A stretch of 64,000 nucleotides of DNA from Collinsella sp. TF06-26 (GCF_002232035.1 NZ_NKXR01000002.1:1-64000); one strand, 5' to 3'; counted from the stretch's first letter, positions 34,353 through 43,924 are shown. Notes: a model not told the origin generated them from the letters alone. A program made the numbers and translations.

Positions 34353-35753
34353 TTATGCCTCCGCGCGGAGCGGCGCGAAGCTGGCGGTACCGCCCTCGAT
34401 AACGCTCAGATAGGCACGGCCCGTACGCTTGGCGGTAGAGGACTGCAGGCGCTCGATCTCTTCCTCGAGGATCTGATTGACGCGCTCGTGACGACGATTT
34501 TCCATAATGCCGGCGGCAATAGCCTCGGCTCGCTCGATGCCCTCGCGCGAGATACGGGCGGTATCCTCGGGGAACACAGCGCTGTGACGGCCGACATAGG
34601 CGGGTGCAGCAGGCTGAGGGGCAGCGACGGGAGCGGGAGCTGCAACAGGAGCAGGCTCGTCGATCTCGTCCAGAATCGCGGTGGCAGCGGCCCACATGTC
34701 CTCGTGGCCCGAGTAATCGGCCATGGGGACATCAACCTCGAGCGAGGCATCCGGAAGGTCGCCGGTGTCGATGCGATCTTGGGCATCAATCGATGCGGTG
34801 ATGGCTGCAGGCTCATCGAGGTCATCGAGATCGATGTCCGCGGCACCGAAAATGATAGGCATGCTGGCGAGGTTTGCGTTGTACGGCGCAGCCTCAGCCG
34901 CCTGCTGCTGGGCAGGAGCGCCCCAAAGCGAGCTTTCGGCGGCACGGCGGGCGGCAACGGCCTCCTCGTCCGCGGTCATGGCTTCATCAACGTACGAATT
35001 ATCGGCAGAAGCGTTCACGTCCGCCGAGGTGGCGCTGCAGGCGTTATTGGCTGCCGCGTTGGCAACGAGTGCCACAAAAGCCGCCGTGCTGCCCGCAGGG
35101 GCGGCCTGGGAGCCAGACACGGCGCGTGCCGCGGCGGCGATGTCGTCGCGATTGAAGGAGCCGGTCTGCCCGCCGTTGGTGAGCTCGTCGATGGCGACTT
35201 GATAGACGTCGCGCGAGCGCGCAGGGTCGCAGCTCACCGGCGAATCGTCGTCGAGCATACTGTCGATCATGGACCAAGCCTCGGCCTCGTCCATGGCATC
35301 TGCGGCTCGAGCGATGGTAGGGACACCATCATCGGCATGACGGCGCTGGAACGCACCAGTCAGGCCGGAAAGGAATGCCGAGGTAGACTGCTCCGACTGA
35401 GCCTGAGAAGCAGAAGCGGCAGCATATGGAGTCGCATCCTGCTGCTGAGCTGGAATCGAGGCGGTCTTGAACTCGCTTTGATGCTGATTGAGATTGGCGG
35501 CACCGCCCATGGCATCGGGCTGGAACAGACGCTCTTCACGCTGCGCACGGTACTCGGAGATACCCAGCGAGGCGGCATAGATGCCCACGCCCGCCACCGC
35601 ACCGACGGCAAAGGGAACAGCGCCCGCGACAACCGTCTCGTTGACCGACGAGAACGGCAGCGTCGCGGCATACATCACCACGGGAGCGGCAAGGCCGATC
35701 CCGCAGGAAAGTCCGGCAAGGACTGCTCGTTGTGTTGCATCAGAAGAAGCCAT
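34353..35753 (-). CDS. Alanine-rich protein with N-terminal membrane hairpin, unknown function
   Basis: A 466-residue protein I do not recognise. Two hydrophobic segments near residues 10-32 and 41-65 (AVLAGLSCGIGLAAP and AVPFAVGAVAGVGIY) anchor it. The rest is a long, alanine-, aspartate- and glutamine-rich region with low predicted order and proline-alanine repeats near residue 380. A short basic C-terminal segment (ENRRHERVNQILEEEIERL) may be helical. ATG at 35753 follows GGGGAGAG. The function is unknown. It could be a cell-division, wall or regulatory adaptor typical of actinobacteria. Confidence 0.7.
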   Translation of the reverse strand: MASSDATQRAVLAGLSCGIGLAAPVVMYAATLPFSSVNETVVAGAVPFAVGAVAGVGIYAASLGISEYRAQREERLFQPDAMGGAANLNQHQSEFKTASIPAQQQDATPYAAASASQAQSEQSTSAFLSGLTGAFQRRHADDGVPTIARAADAMDEAEAWSMIDSMLDDDSPVSCDPARSRDVYQVAIDELTNGGQTGSFNRDDIAAAARAVSGSQAAPAGSTAAFVALVANAAANNACSATSADVNASADNSYVDEAMTADEEAVAARRAAESSLWGAPAQQQAAEAAPYNANLASMPIIFGAADIDLDDLDEPAAITASIDAQDRIDTGDLPDASLEVDVPMADYSGHEDMWAAATAILDEIDEPAPVAAPAPVAAPQPAAPAYVGRHSAVFPEDTARISREGIERAEAIAAGIMENRRHERVNQILEEEIERLQSSTAKRTGRAYLSVIEGGTASFAPLRAEA

Positions 35754-35997
35754 GAGCTCTCCCCATCTTCCAGCACCCAAATCGCATCATTCAGTTGGCT
35801 GCGCGAGAGAAGATGAAGCGGGGCTATGCCCCAAAGCAACGGTATATGGTTCGTTTCATCTGCGTTTTCCGTCGCGAAGCTTAAAAGCTATTATGCGAAA
35901 CCGCCCTGCCGATTGCAAGCGACGATGTCGGATTGAAACGGGAAACCTGCTGCTCGTCGGTCTTACGGTCAATAATAAGCGCGGAGCGGCGCTATAG

Positions 35998-36031
35998 AAA
36001 AGGGCCGAGGCTCAAAGCCCCGACCCTTTAT
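35998..36031 (-). terminator. Terminator after rho
   Basis: On the minus strand AAAGGGTCGGGGCT/AGCCTCGGCCCTTT with a TTG loop, then TTCTAT. It lies between the rho stop (36067) and the next gene. Confidence 0.8.
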
Positions 36032-36066
36032 CGCATTGATGACTATCGCTGCGTGTGGATGACAAC

Positions 36067-38640
36067 CTAGAACGTCTGCTCGTAGTCGCTGTGTTTTTTG
36101 GCCGAACGCACCAGGAACTCCTGGTTGGTGTTGGTGCCCTTAAGACCCTTGATAAACGATGCGGCCGCGCGCTCGGTGTTGTTCATGCCGGCAAGAATGC
36201 GACGCAGACCAAAGACAAACGGACGCATCTGCTCGTCGACCAACAGATCCTCGTTACGCGTACCGGAGGCAACGGGGTCGATAGCCGGGAAGATGCGGCG
36301 GTCGGCCAGGTCGCGGTCGAGCTTAAGCTCCATGTTGCCGGTGCCCTTGAACTCCTCGAAAATGACCTCGTCCATCTTGGAACCGGTGTCGATGAGGGCA
36401 GAGGCCAGGATGGTGAGCGAGCCGCCGTTCTCGATATTGCGGGCTGCACCCAGGAAGCGCTTGGGCGGATACAATGCCGCCGAATCGACGCCGCCCGAAA
36501 GGATGCGGCCTGAGGCGGGCGCCGCCAAGTTGTAGGCGCGGGCGAGGCGCGTGATGGAGTCGAGCACCACCACGACGTCGCCACCCAGCTCTACGATGCG
36601 CTTGGCGCGCTCGATGACGAGCTCTGCCACGCGGGTGTGGTTGTCGGCAGGCATATCGAAGGTCGACGCCACAACCTCACCCTTGATAGAACGCTGCATA
36701 TCGGTGACCTCTTCGGGGCGCTCGTCGACGAGCAGGCAGATGAGGTGCACCTCGGGGTTGTTAATCGAGATGGACTGGCAGATCTTCTTGAGGATCGTGG
36801 TCTTGCCGGCCTTGGGCGGGGACACGATCAGGCCGCGCTGGCCCTTGCCGATCGGTGACACGATGTCGATGGCGCGACCGGTAATAGAGTCCTTGCCGTG
36901 CTCCATGCGCAGCGGCTCGTTGGGATAGACCGGGGTGAGGTCGCCGAACTTGGGACGGTTGCGAATCTGCTCGGGGTCCAGACCGTTGACGGTCGTGATT
37001 TTGGCGAGGCCGGCGCGCTTGTCGCCGCCGCGCGAAGGACGCAGCGAGCCCTCGATGACGTCGCCCGTGCGCAGGCGCGCGGAGCGGATGAGGTAGGCGG
37101 GCACGAAGGCGTCGTCGTTGGACTTCATGTAGCCATGGGCGTGGATGATGCCGGAGCTGTCCGGGCGAATCTGCAGAATGCCCTTGATGTCGCGGAAGCC
37201 CTCGGCCTTCGCAGCGGTGACGTAGATTTCCTCGACGAGCTCAGCCTTCTTTTTGCCGGTCGTCTCGATCTCGAACTCTTTTGCCTTCTCGCGCAGCTCG
37301 GCGACCTTCATGGCCGCAAGCTCCTCGCGCGAAAGCGTTGGCTCGGTGGGAGCGGCATTACGCTCCTTGTTGCGTTGCTTGCGATCGCGCTGGCGGTTGC
37401 GACGGTCGTTGTTGCGCTCGTCCTTGCGCTCGTTGCGCTCCTCGTTGCGCTTGTGCTGGCGACGGTTGGGGCGAGCGCCGTCTTCGCCCTCGGCGGGGGC
37501 GGCACCATCGGTTGCGGTGGTGTCAACATTGGCCGCAGCGGCGTCATTGGCCTCGGCGCCAGAATCAACCTGCGCTTCGACATCAGCATGCTGCTCGGCG
37601 GCCTTGGCCTTAACGGACTTCTTGCGACCGCGCTTGGGCTTCTCGGATGCAGGCTGTTCGACGTCCTGGGGCTCGACGGCATTAGTCGATGCATCGGCGG
37701 TCGTCTCGGCGGAATCCTCGGACGCACCCTTCTTGGCAGCCTTAGCCTTGGACGTGCGCTTAGCAGCAGTGCGACGGCTGCGACCGGGACGGACGTCGGC
37801 GGGCTCGGCATCGGCAGAAACGGCCTCGGAAGTCGTGGCATCCTGGACGGGTGCATCGGCAGCAGTTGAGGACTTGGCAGTCGCCGCAGCATCCCGAGCG
37901 GCGGCGGCTGCGGCTGCGGCCTTCTCGGCCTCGACAAAGGCCTTGGGCTTGCGACCGCGACGGTGCGGGCGCAAAGCCGGATCGACAACGGGAACTTCGC
38001 TGGCCTCGACAGGCGCAGCGGGCTCAACAGGCGATGTGCCCTCCCCTGCCGCGGAACGGACCGAAGCCTCAGTGAGCTCGGGGGTTACCTGTTCAGCAAC
38101 CTGCTCGGCCTTAGCAGCCGTGCGACGGCGTGTGCGCGGTACCGGCTTCTCGGTCGGCTGGTCGGCGACAGGAGTCTCGGTGGCGGCAGGCGTCTCGGGC
38201 ACAGACGGAGCTGCAAGCTCGGTCAGAGCCGCGGCCTCGCGCTCGGCAGCACGACGGCGGGCGCGCACCACCTGAGCCTCGCTAATCTGCGCCAACGCAC
38301 GTGCCTGCGCGACCTCATCGGAAATCGGCGCCGAGGAGTCAGCTGCAACGGTGAGCCCGGCGCGCGTCGTGCGCGTGGTACGGCGCTTTGGCTTGGTGAC
38401 CTCCTCGCCGTCAGCGGCAGGCTTGGCCGTGCGGCGCGTGCGCTTGGGCTTTGCCGGAGCAGCCTCCTCACCAGTTGCAGGCACGGCCTTCTCAGCCGCT
38501 ACAGGCATAGGCGTCGAAGCAGCCTTAGGCGTCTCAGGAGCCGAGGCTTGCGCGGGCGCCGCGACCTGGTCCGACGCAACCGGTGCAGCGGGAGCGGCCT
38601 GCGTCGTCGTTATTTCGTTTTCTTGCTGTTGATCAGACAC
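36067..38640 (-). CDS. rho: Transcription termination factor Rho with long disordered N-terminus
   Basis: An 857-residue Rho, an RNA-dependent ATPase that terminates transcription. The first 430 residues are low-complexity, A/P/E/K/R-rich and probably disordered, ending in an Arg-rich stretch (RNERKDERNNDRRNRQRDRK). The canonical Rho follows from about residue 435: LSREELAAMKVAELREKA (Rho_N), RNA-binding domain, Walker A PPKAGKTTILKK, LLVDERPEEVTDM, and the C-terminal secondary RNA site with VDSAALYPPKRFLGAARN. Length is far above the roughly 420 residues of E. coli, as in some actinobacterial Rho proteins. The start is GTG at 38640, with a weak ribosome-binding site. Confidence 0.96.
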   Translation of the reverse strand: MSDQQQENEITTTQAAPAAPVASDQVAAPAQASAPETPKAASTPMPVAAEKAVPATGEEAAPAKPKRTRRTAKPAADGEEVTKPKRRTTRTTRAGLTVAADSSAPISDEVAQARALAQISEAQVVRARRRAAEREAAALTELAAPSVPETPAATETPVADQPTEKPVPRTRRRTAAKAEQVAEQVTPELTEASVRSAAGEGTSPVEPAAPVEASEVPVVDPALRPHRRGRKPKAFVEAEKAAAAAAAARDAAATAKSSTAADAPVQDATTSEAVSADAEPADVRPGRSRRTAAKRTSKAKAAKKGASEDSAETTADASTNAVEPQDVEQPASEKPKRGRKKSVKAKAAEQHADVEAQVDSGAEANDAAAANVDTTATDGAAPAEGEDGARPNRRQHKRNEERNERKDERNNDRRNRQRDRKQRNKERNAAPTEPTLSREELAAMKVAELREKAKEFEIETTGKKKAELVEEIYVTAAKAEGFRDIKGILQIRPDSSGIIHAHGYMKSNDDAFVPAYLIRSARLRTGDVIEGSLRPSRGGDKRAGLAKITTVNGLDPEQIRNRPKFGDLTPVYPNEPLRMEHGKDSITGRAIDIVSPIGKGQRGLIVSPPKAGKTTILKKICQSISINNPEVHLICLLVDERPEEVTDMQRSIKGEVVASTFDMPADNHTRVAELVIERAKRIVELGGDVVVVLDSITRLARAYNLAAPASGRILSGGVDSAALYPPKRFLGAARNIENGGSLTILASALIDTGSKMDEVIFEEFKGTGNMELKLDRDLADRRIFPAIDPVASGTRNEDLLVDEQMRPFVFGLRRILAGMNNTERAAASFIKGLKGTNTNQEFLVRSAKKHSDYEQTF

Positions 38641-39088
38641 AGTGTTTGCTCAACTTTCTTTTCAAGCCCTGTGATCACATGCTCCCTGCATAAACCTTCA
38701 GGGCGGCTAAACAGTCTAGTTCCGTTCAAAACGACGGACATCATTGATCTGTATCGAGATGATTGCGTCAACTACGCAGCGTTAGTGTAACACAACCGCC
38801 GCCACCTGCAACTTAGTCATTGGGGACGTTCTTAAACGACTAGTCAAAAGGGACACTCTTTGTTTGCCACCCACAAATCTGACTGCCTCCGCCAAAACTA
38901 TGGCGGTTTACTACGATGAATCGCTCAACCGCGACCACTCCGAAACTTGTTGAACTAAAACCGCAGGTAGATGCCTTGCACTTTTTAGCAAAAAGCCGGC
39001 GTGGTTAGAATTCCTCAATTCATCGTAGTAAACCGGCATAGTTTCGTATTTCTAGCAGCTCCAAATTCATCAATACGTCGGCGTTTGC
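38641..39088. other. Intergenic region between rho and argS
   Basis: About 450 bases without a gene. It contains a GGGACGTTC...GGGACACTC repeat pair at 38822-38868 and the 150-bp inverted-repeat element at 38895-39044. The rho promoter should lie in the left part. Confidence 0.6.
38895..39044. repeat. 150-bp element with 27-bp terminal inverted repeats
   Basis: Arms at 38895-38921 and 39018-39044 match over 27 bp with one mismatch (both contain CGGTTTACTACGATGAAT). The interior holds a smaller CTTTTT/AAAAAG hairpin and no coding sequence. It has the form of a miniature inverted-repeat element. Confidence 0.75.
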
Positions 39089-39123
39089 GAAAAAAGCCCG
39101 ACCTCCGTGGGAGATCGGGCTTA
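39089..39123 (-). terminator. Terminator of argS
   Basis: A stem AAGCCCGATCTCC/GGAGGTCGGGCTT read on the minus strand with a CAC loop, followed by a T run. Confidence 0.88.
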
Positions 39124-39168
39124 TAGGCCTCAGTTAAACCAAACCTACACGGTCAAATGACCCGCAGG

Positions 39169-41022
39169 TTACATCTGCTCGGGCGCGGAAACGCCAACGA
39201 GGGTGAGCACCAGGGCGAGCGTCACGCGGACGGCATCGCAAGCGGCCAGACGGGCACGCGAAAGCTCGGGGTCGACGGGACGGCCCTCGCTCGGCAGCAC
39301 CTGGCAGGCAGCGTAGAAGCTGTGGAAGTCACCGGCGAGTTCCTCGGCAAAGTGGGTCAGACGGAACGGGGCGCGATCGCGAGCACAGCTGGCGATCAGG
39401 TCGGTGAGCTCGTTGAGCTTGCGCGAAAGGGCGAGCTCGGTCGGGTCGGTCAGCAGCGAGTAATCGACGTTCTCACCGATGGCCTTGGCGGCAACGGCCT
39501 TCATGCCCATCTCGTCGGCCTGCTCGGCGGTAACGTCGGCGGCACGGCGCAGGATGGAGCACACGCGGGCGTGAGCATACTGCACGTAATAGACCGGGTT
39601 GGAGTTGTCGCGCTTCTTAACGGCCTCGATGTCGAAGTCGACCATCTGGTTGGAGCTCTTGGAGATGAGCGTGTAGCGAGCGGCATCGGAGCCAACCTCG
39701 TCGACGAGCTCCTGAAGGGTCACCATGGTGCCCTTGCGCTTGGACATACGGACGGGCTTGCCGTTACGCAGCAGGTTGACGAGCTGGCCCAGTAGAACCT
39801 CGAACTTGCCGGGGTAACCCAGAGCGTCGCAGACGCAGCGGACGCGCTCGATGTAACCGTGGTGGTCGGCGCCCCAGATGTCGATGACGTGGTCGACGCG
39901 CTGGAACTTATCCCAGTGATAGGCGACGTCGGAGGCGAAGTAGGTGTACTCGCCGTCGGACTTGATCAGGACGCGGTCCTTGTCGTCGCCCAGATCGGTG
40001 GAGCGGAACCACAGGGCGCCGTCCTTGGTGTAGAGGTAGCCCATCTTGTCGAGCTTCTCAAAAGCGCGGTCGACGGCGGAGGTGCCGGCGGTCTCGCCCT
40101 CGGTGTCCTTCACATACAGCGAGCGCTCGGAGTACCAACGGTCAAAGTCGCAGTTGACGGCGTGGCAGAGGTCGCGCATGTTGTCGACCATCTTCACGTA
40201 GCCGCGCTCACGGAAGCTCTCCATACGCTCCTGCGGATCGGCGTCGACCCACTTGTCGCCGTCGGTGCGCCAGAACTCGGCGGCCTCGTCGATGATGTAG
40301 TCGCCGCCGTAAGAGTCCTTGCCCAAGGTCTCGGCAAAGTTGTCCTGATACGGATGGGTCTCGGGGTGCTCGTCGTTCTCGTCGGCAACAAAGGCGTCAC
40401 GGTCGGCGATCAGCAGCTTGTGAGCCTCCTCGATATCAACGCCCTGCTTGGCGATGATGTCGGCAAGCTGCATATAGCGCGTGCTGATGGAGTTGCCGAA
40501 GGTGTTCATCTGAGAGCCGTGGTCGTTGATGTAGAACTCACGCTGGATGTCGTAACCGGCGTGGTCCATAACACGGCAGAGCGAGTCGCCCAGCGCGGCC
40601 CAGCGGCCGTGGCCGATGTGCATGGGGCCGACGGGGTTGGCGGAAACAAACTCGACCTGGGTCTTCAGGCCACCACCGACGTTGGACTTAGCGAAGTCCA
40701 TGCCCTTCTCGCGAGCCTCGCCAAAGATGGCATTCTTGACGGCAACGGAGAGGTAGAAGTTGATGAAGCCGGGGCCTGCGATCTCGACCTTCTCGATCGC
40801 GGGGTCCTCGGGCATATGGGCAACGATGGCCTCGGCGATCTTGCGCGGGGCGCAGTGGGCCAGCTTGGCGGACTTCAGGGCCATGGTAGAGGTCCACTCG
40901 CCATGAGAAGTGTCAGCCGGTCGCTCGATAGCGCAATCGTCAAGTTCAAATGCGGAAAGGTCGCCGGCCTCCTGGGCCGCAGCAAGCGCAGCGCGTACCA
41001 GCTCTTCAATCTTCTCGGGCAT
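39169..41022 (-). CDS. argS: Arginyl-tRNA synthetase
   Basis: A 617-residue class I ArgRS. It has the N-terminal Arg_S domain, FVSANPVGPMHIGHGRWA (HIGH region), INDHGSQM, WGADHHGYI, VRMSKRKGTMVTLQEL in the KMSKS position and the DALR anticodon-binding domain ending in VLPSEGRPVD. ATG at 41022 is preceded by AAGGAGG. It is monocistronic, with a terminator at 39089-39123. Confidence 0.97.
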   Translation of the reverse strand: MPEKIEELVRAALAAAQEAGDLSAFELDDCAIERPADTSHGEWTSTMALKSAKLAHCAPRKIAEAIVAHMPEDPAIEKVEIAGPGFINFYLSVAVKNAIFGEAREKGMDFAKSNVGGGLKTQVEFVSANPVGPMHIGHGRWAALGDSLCRVMDHAGYDIQREFYINDHGSQMNTFGNSISTRYMQLADIIAKQGVDIEEAHKLLIADRDAFVADENDEHPETHPYQDNFAETLGKDSYGGDYIIDEAAEFWRTDGDKWVDADPQERMESFRERGYVKMVDNMRDLCHAVNCDFDRWYSERSLYVKDTEGETAGTSAVDRAFEKLDKMGYLYTKDGALWFRSTDLGDDKDRVLIKSDGEYTYFASDVAYHWDKFQRVDHVIDIWGADHHGYIERVRCVCDALGYPGKFEVLLGQLVNLLRNGKPVRMSKRKGTMVTLQELVDEVGSDAARYTLISKSSNQMVDFDIEAVKKRDNSNPVYYVQYAHARVCSILRRAADVTAEQADEMGMKAVAAKAIGENVDYSLLTDPTELALSRKLNELTDLIASCARDRAPFRLTHFAEELAGDFHSFYAACQVLPSEGRPVDPELSRARLAACDAVRVTLALVLTLVGVSAPEQM

Positions 41023-41364
41023 AGATCCTCCTTGTGTTAAAGCCCCCGAGCTCTTGGTCACTCGTAGGGCAAAAGCCAGAGTTTGTAGCACTCTATCACA
41101 AGCGACGGGCACTGTCGCAGGGTAAAGCTAATAGATATTGCATATGCACAAAAATGACTACAGCTTGCATGGAGTCACTCAAAGATGCCGGTCTGCCTGC
41201 AGATTATGCAGGCGTTGAAAATGCATAAAGGTGTGAATGAGCTGTGTCTTTTATCGAATACTCTTACCTATCAGAGTTGTGTGCTTTTCCTGCATAAAGT
41301 GAGGATTTGCGCACGTCAGCGTGTTATTCTAGACATACGTAAATTCGTATAAGTTGGAGGTAGC
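41023..41364. other. Divergent argS/carD intergenic region
   Basis: About 340 bases without a gene. Several TGCATA words occur (near 41140, 41221 and 41290). A possible carD promoter has TTGCGC at 41307 and TAGACA at 41330, with 17-bp spacing. GGAGG sits before the carD ATG. Confidence 0.4.
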
Positions 41365-41850
41365 ATGTTCTCAATCGGTCAACACGTCATTCATCCGGGT
41401 CAGGGAGTCTGCACCGTCGTCGGTTTTAGGGACGACACGCCGCAGCCCATGTTGTTGCTCGAGGCCAAGCAGGGGCATGCGCAGACGATCCTTATGTACC
41501 CCGTGGCGCAGGCCGACCGTCTGCATGCCGCCATCTCTCAGCAAGATGCCGAGCATCTGCTGAGCCACTATGACGAGCTGGAGTGCGACACCTTTACCGA
41601 GCGCAACAGCTCGCTTGAAGAGACACACTTTAAGCAGCAGCTCAAGCTGGGCGCGCCCGAGACGGTCCGCGTGGCAAAGACCATGATGCACCGCATTCGC
41701 CAGGCCGAGGAAGCCGATAAAAAGCCCAGCTCTTACTATATGCGTGTACTCAAGGAAGCCAAGCGCCGCTCCATCGAGGAGTTCGCCGTGGCATTGGGCG
41801 TCACCGAGGAGGCCGCCGAAGCCCGCCTAGCCCAAGCCGCCCTCAACTAA
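41365..41850 (+). CDS. CarD-like transcription regulator
   Basis: A 161-residue CarD/CdnL/TRCF-interacting-domain protein. The N-terminal Tudor-like part (FSIGQHVIHPGQGVCTVVGF) contacts RNA polymerase in homologues. The helical C-terminal part contains SSYYMRVLKEAKRRSIEEFA. CarD-like proteins stabilise open complexes, often at rRNA promoters. GGAGG precedes the ATG. It is transcribed divergently from argS and followed by a palindromic repeat that may terminate it. Confidence 0.88.
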   Translation: MFSIGQHVIHPGQGVCTVVGFRDDTPQPMLLLEAKQGHAQTILMYPVAQADRLHAAISQQDAEHLLSHYDELECDTFTERNSSLEETHFKQQLKLGAPETVRVAKTMMHRIRQAEEADKKPSSYYMRVLKEAKRRSIEEFAVALGVTEEAAEARLAQAALN

Positions 41851-41862
41851 CCCATCCGCGCC

Positions 41863-41906
41863 AAAAACCACCACAAAGGGGACAGGCACCTTTGTGGTGG
41901 TTTTTT
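41863..41906. repeat. Palindromic repeat family A, copy 1
   Basis: A stem ACCACCACAAAGG/CCTTTGTGGTGGT with a loop containing GGACAGGCA and flanking A and T runs. It lies between carD and the HD-domain gene and can act as a terminator in either direction. Confidence 0.85.
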
Positions 41907-41967
41907 CGTTCTAGTCGTTCTAGTAGTATTCATTCTTATTGATACCCACGAGCACAAGGAGTCTCTT

Positions 41968-42567
41968 ATGGCAGAGCCGCTTACCGCCGGAATCACCCGC
42001 GACCGCGCGTTCGAACTGCTCAACGAACACAACAAGGACCCGTTCCACATCACCCATGGCGAGACGGTCGAGGGCACTATGCGCTACTTTGCGCGCGAGT
42101 TCGACCCCGAGAACGAGGAGTTTTGGGGCATCGTCGGTCTGCTGCACGACCTGGATTGGGAGGAGCATGAGGACGACCCCATGAACCACACCATCTATGC
42201 TGCCGAGATTCTTGAGGGCGAAGGTGCGTCTCCCGAGCTCATTCGCGCCATCCAGACGCACACGTCGGACTTCAACACCTCGCTGCCCAAACCCGAGCTG
42301 CAGATGGAAAAGATCCTGTTTGCCTGCGATGAGCTCACCGGCCTGATCGGCGCTGCAGTCATCATGCGCCCGAGCAAGAGCGTTATGGACTTTACGACCA
42401 AGTCGCTCAAGAAGAAGTTCAAGGACAAGCGCTTTGCCGCCGGCTGCTCGCGCGACGTGATTTCGCAGGGCGCCGAGATGTTGGGCTGGGAGCTCCCCGA
42501 GCTCTTTGACCGCACCATAGCGGCCATGCAGTCCTTCGCCCCCGACCGCGATACCTTCCAGGCCTAA
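41968..42567 (+). CDS. HD-domain phosphohydrolase-like protein
   Basis: A 199-residue HD-domain protein of the HDIG/hydrolase group. It has HITHGETVEGTMRYFA, LLHDLDWE with the HD pair and a later HTSDF. The substrate is unknown; nucleotide or second-messenger hydrolysis is typical. ATG at 41968 has AAGGAG upstream. Flanked by family A repeats on both sides. Confidence 0.82.
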   Translation: MAEPLTAGITRDRAFELLNEHNKDPFHITHGETVEGTMRYFAREFDPENEEFWGIVGLLHDLDWEEHEDDPMNHTIYAAEILEGEGASPELIRAIQTHTSDFNTSLPKPELQMEKILFACDELTGLIGAAVIMRPSKSVMDFTTKSLKKKFKDKRFAAGCSRDVISQGAEMLGWELPELFDRTIAAMQSFAPDRDTFQA

Positions 42568-42582
42568 CCGCCCACGCCACCT

Positions 42583-42623
42583 AAAACCGCCACAAAGGGG
42601 ACAGGCACCTTTGTGGCGGTTTT
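42583..42623. repeat. Palindromic repeat family A, copy 2
   Basis: A variant stem AACCGCCACAAAGG/CCTTTGTGGCGGTT between the convergent HD-domain and proA genes. Both arms carry the compensating C/G change at one position, so the hairpin is conserved. Confidence 0.85.
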
Positions 42624-42637
42624 CGTTTACGAGGGGT

Positions 42638-43924
42638 TTAGGGGCGGACCTGGCCGGTGCCGCGGAGCTTGTATTTGTAGGTGGTGAGGGCCTCGGCGGC
42701 AAAGGGGCCGCGGGCGTGGAGCTTTTGGGTCGAGATGCCAATCTCGGCGCCCAGGCCAAACTCGCCGCCGTCGGTAAAGCGCGTGCTGGCGTTGGCATAC
42801 ACGGCCGAGGCATCGACCTCGTCCAGGAAGCGCTCGCAAGCATCCGTGTCCTCTGCAACGATGGCCTCGGAGTGCATCGTGCCGTAGCGGTTGATGTGCG
42901 CGATGGCCTCGTCCTCGTTCGCCACGACCTTCACGCTCATCTCGAGCGCCAGATACTCGCGACCCCAGTCCTCCTCAGTCGCGGCAACGTAGTCATCGCC
43001 CTCGGCAAGCCCGGCGTCGGCGCATGCGGCGCACGTGGCCTCGTCGCCATGAATGAGCACGCCGTGGTCATGCAGCACGGCCACGACCGCGGGCAAAAAC
43101 GCATCGGCCACGGCACGATCAACCAGCAGCGACTCGGCAGCATTGCACACGCCCACGCGCTGGGTCTTGGCATTGACGATAATGTTGAGTGCTTTATCGA
43201 AGTCGGCGGATTCATGCACGTAGATGTGGCAGTTACCCGTGCCCGTCTCGATCACCGGAACGAGCGACTCGCGCACGCAGCGCTGGATCAGGCCCGCACC
43301 GCCACGCGGAATGAGCACATCGACGACGCCGCGGAGCTTCATGAGCTCGCCGGTGGCCTCGCGGTCGGTAGACTCGATCATCGACACGGCCTCGCGCGGG
43401 AAGCCCTTGGCCTCGAGCGCATCGGCCAGCAGTTCGGCAATCATGGCACACGAGTGATAGGCCAGCGAGCCGCCGCGCAGAATGCAGGCGTTGCCGGTGC
43501 GGATGCAGATGCCCGCGGCGTCGGCCGTCACGTTGGGGCGCGCCTCGTACACCATGGCGACTAGGCCCAACGGCACGCTCACGCGGGTGAGGTCCACGCC
43601 GCTTGCGAGCACGCGGTGGTCGAGCACGCGGCCGACAGGATCGGGCAGCTCGGCGAGCTTCTCCAGGCCGGCGGCCATACCCTCAACGCGCTCGGGCGTC
43701 AGCAGCAGACGGTCGAGGAGCCCCGCCGAGGTCCCCGCATCGCGCGCGGCGGACATATCGAGCTCGTTGGCGGCGACGATGGAGTCGACACCGTTGCGCA
43801 GTGCTGCGGCCATGGCGCGCACGGCCTCCTGGCGCTGCTCGTCGCTCGCCGTGGCAAGCGAGGCCGACGCTGCCTTAGCGGCAACGGCAAGATCGTGGAC
43901 ATACGTGGCTATATCGACCGACAT
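42638..43924 (-). CDS. proA: Gamma-glutamyl phosphate reductase
   Basis: A 428-residue ProA, the second enzyme of proline synthesis from glutamate. It has VYEARPNVTADAAGICIRTGNA, LIPRGGAGLIQ, the catalytic cysteine in QRVGVCNAAESLLVD, and FTDGGEFGLGAEIGISTQKLHARGP split across the C-terminus. GAAAGGG precedes the ATG. proB lies 1.6 kb away on the same strand, with a plus-strand peptidase gene between them, so the two are not in one operon. Confidence 0.96.
   Translation of the reverse strand: MSVDIATYVHDLAVAAKAASASLATASDEQRQEAVRAMAAALRNGVDSIVAANELDMSAARDAGTSAGLLDRLLLTPERVEGMAAGLEKLAELPDPVGRVLDHRVLASGVDLTRVSVPLGLVAMVYEARPNVTADAAGICIRTGNACILRGGSLAYHSCAMIAELLADALEAKGFPREAVSMIESTDREATGELMKLRGVVDVLIPRGGAGLIQRCVRESLVPVIETGTGNCHIYVHESADFDKALNIIVNAKTQRVGVCNAAESLLVDRAVADAFLPAVVAVLHDHGVLIHGDEATCAACADAGLAEGDDYVAATEEDWGREYLALEMSVKVVANEDEAIAHINRYGTMHSEAIVAEDTDACERFLDEVDASAVYANASTRFTDGGEFGLGAEIGISTQKLHARGPFAAEALTTYKYKLRGTGQVRP

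Noticed and set aside
34065-35816. 583-codon plus-strand frame opposite the VanZ and alanine-rich genes
   Set aside because: VanZ motifs and start sites support the minus strand. The plus frame is low-complexity and unrecognised.
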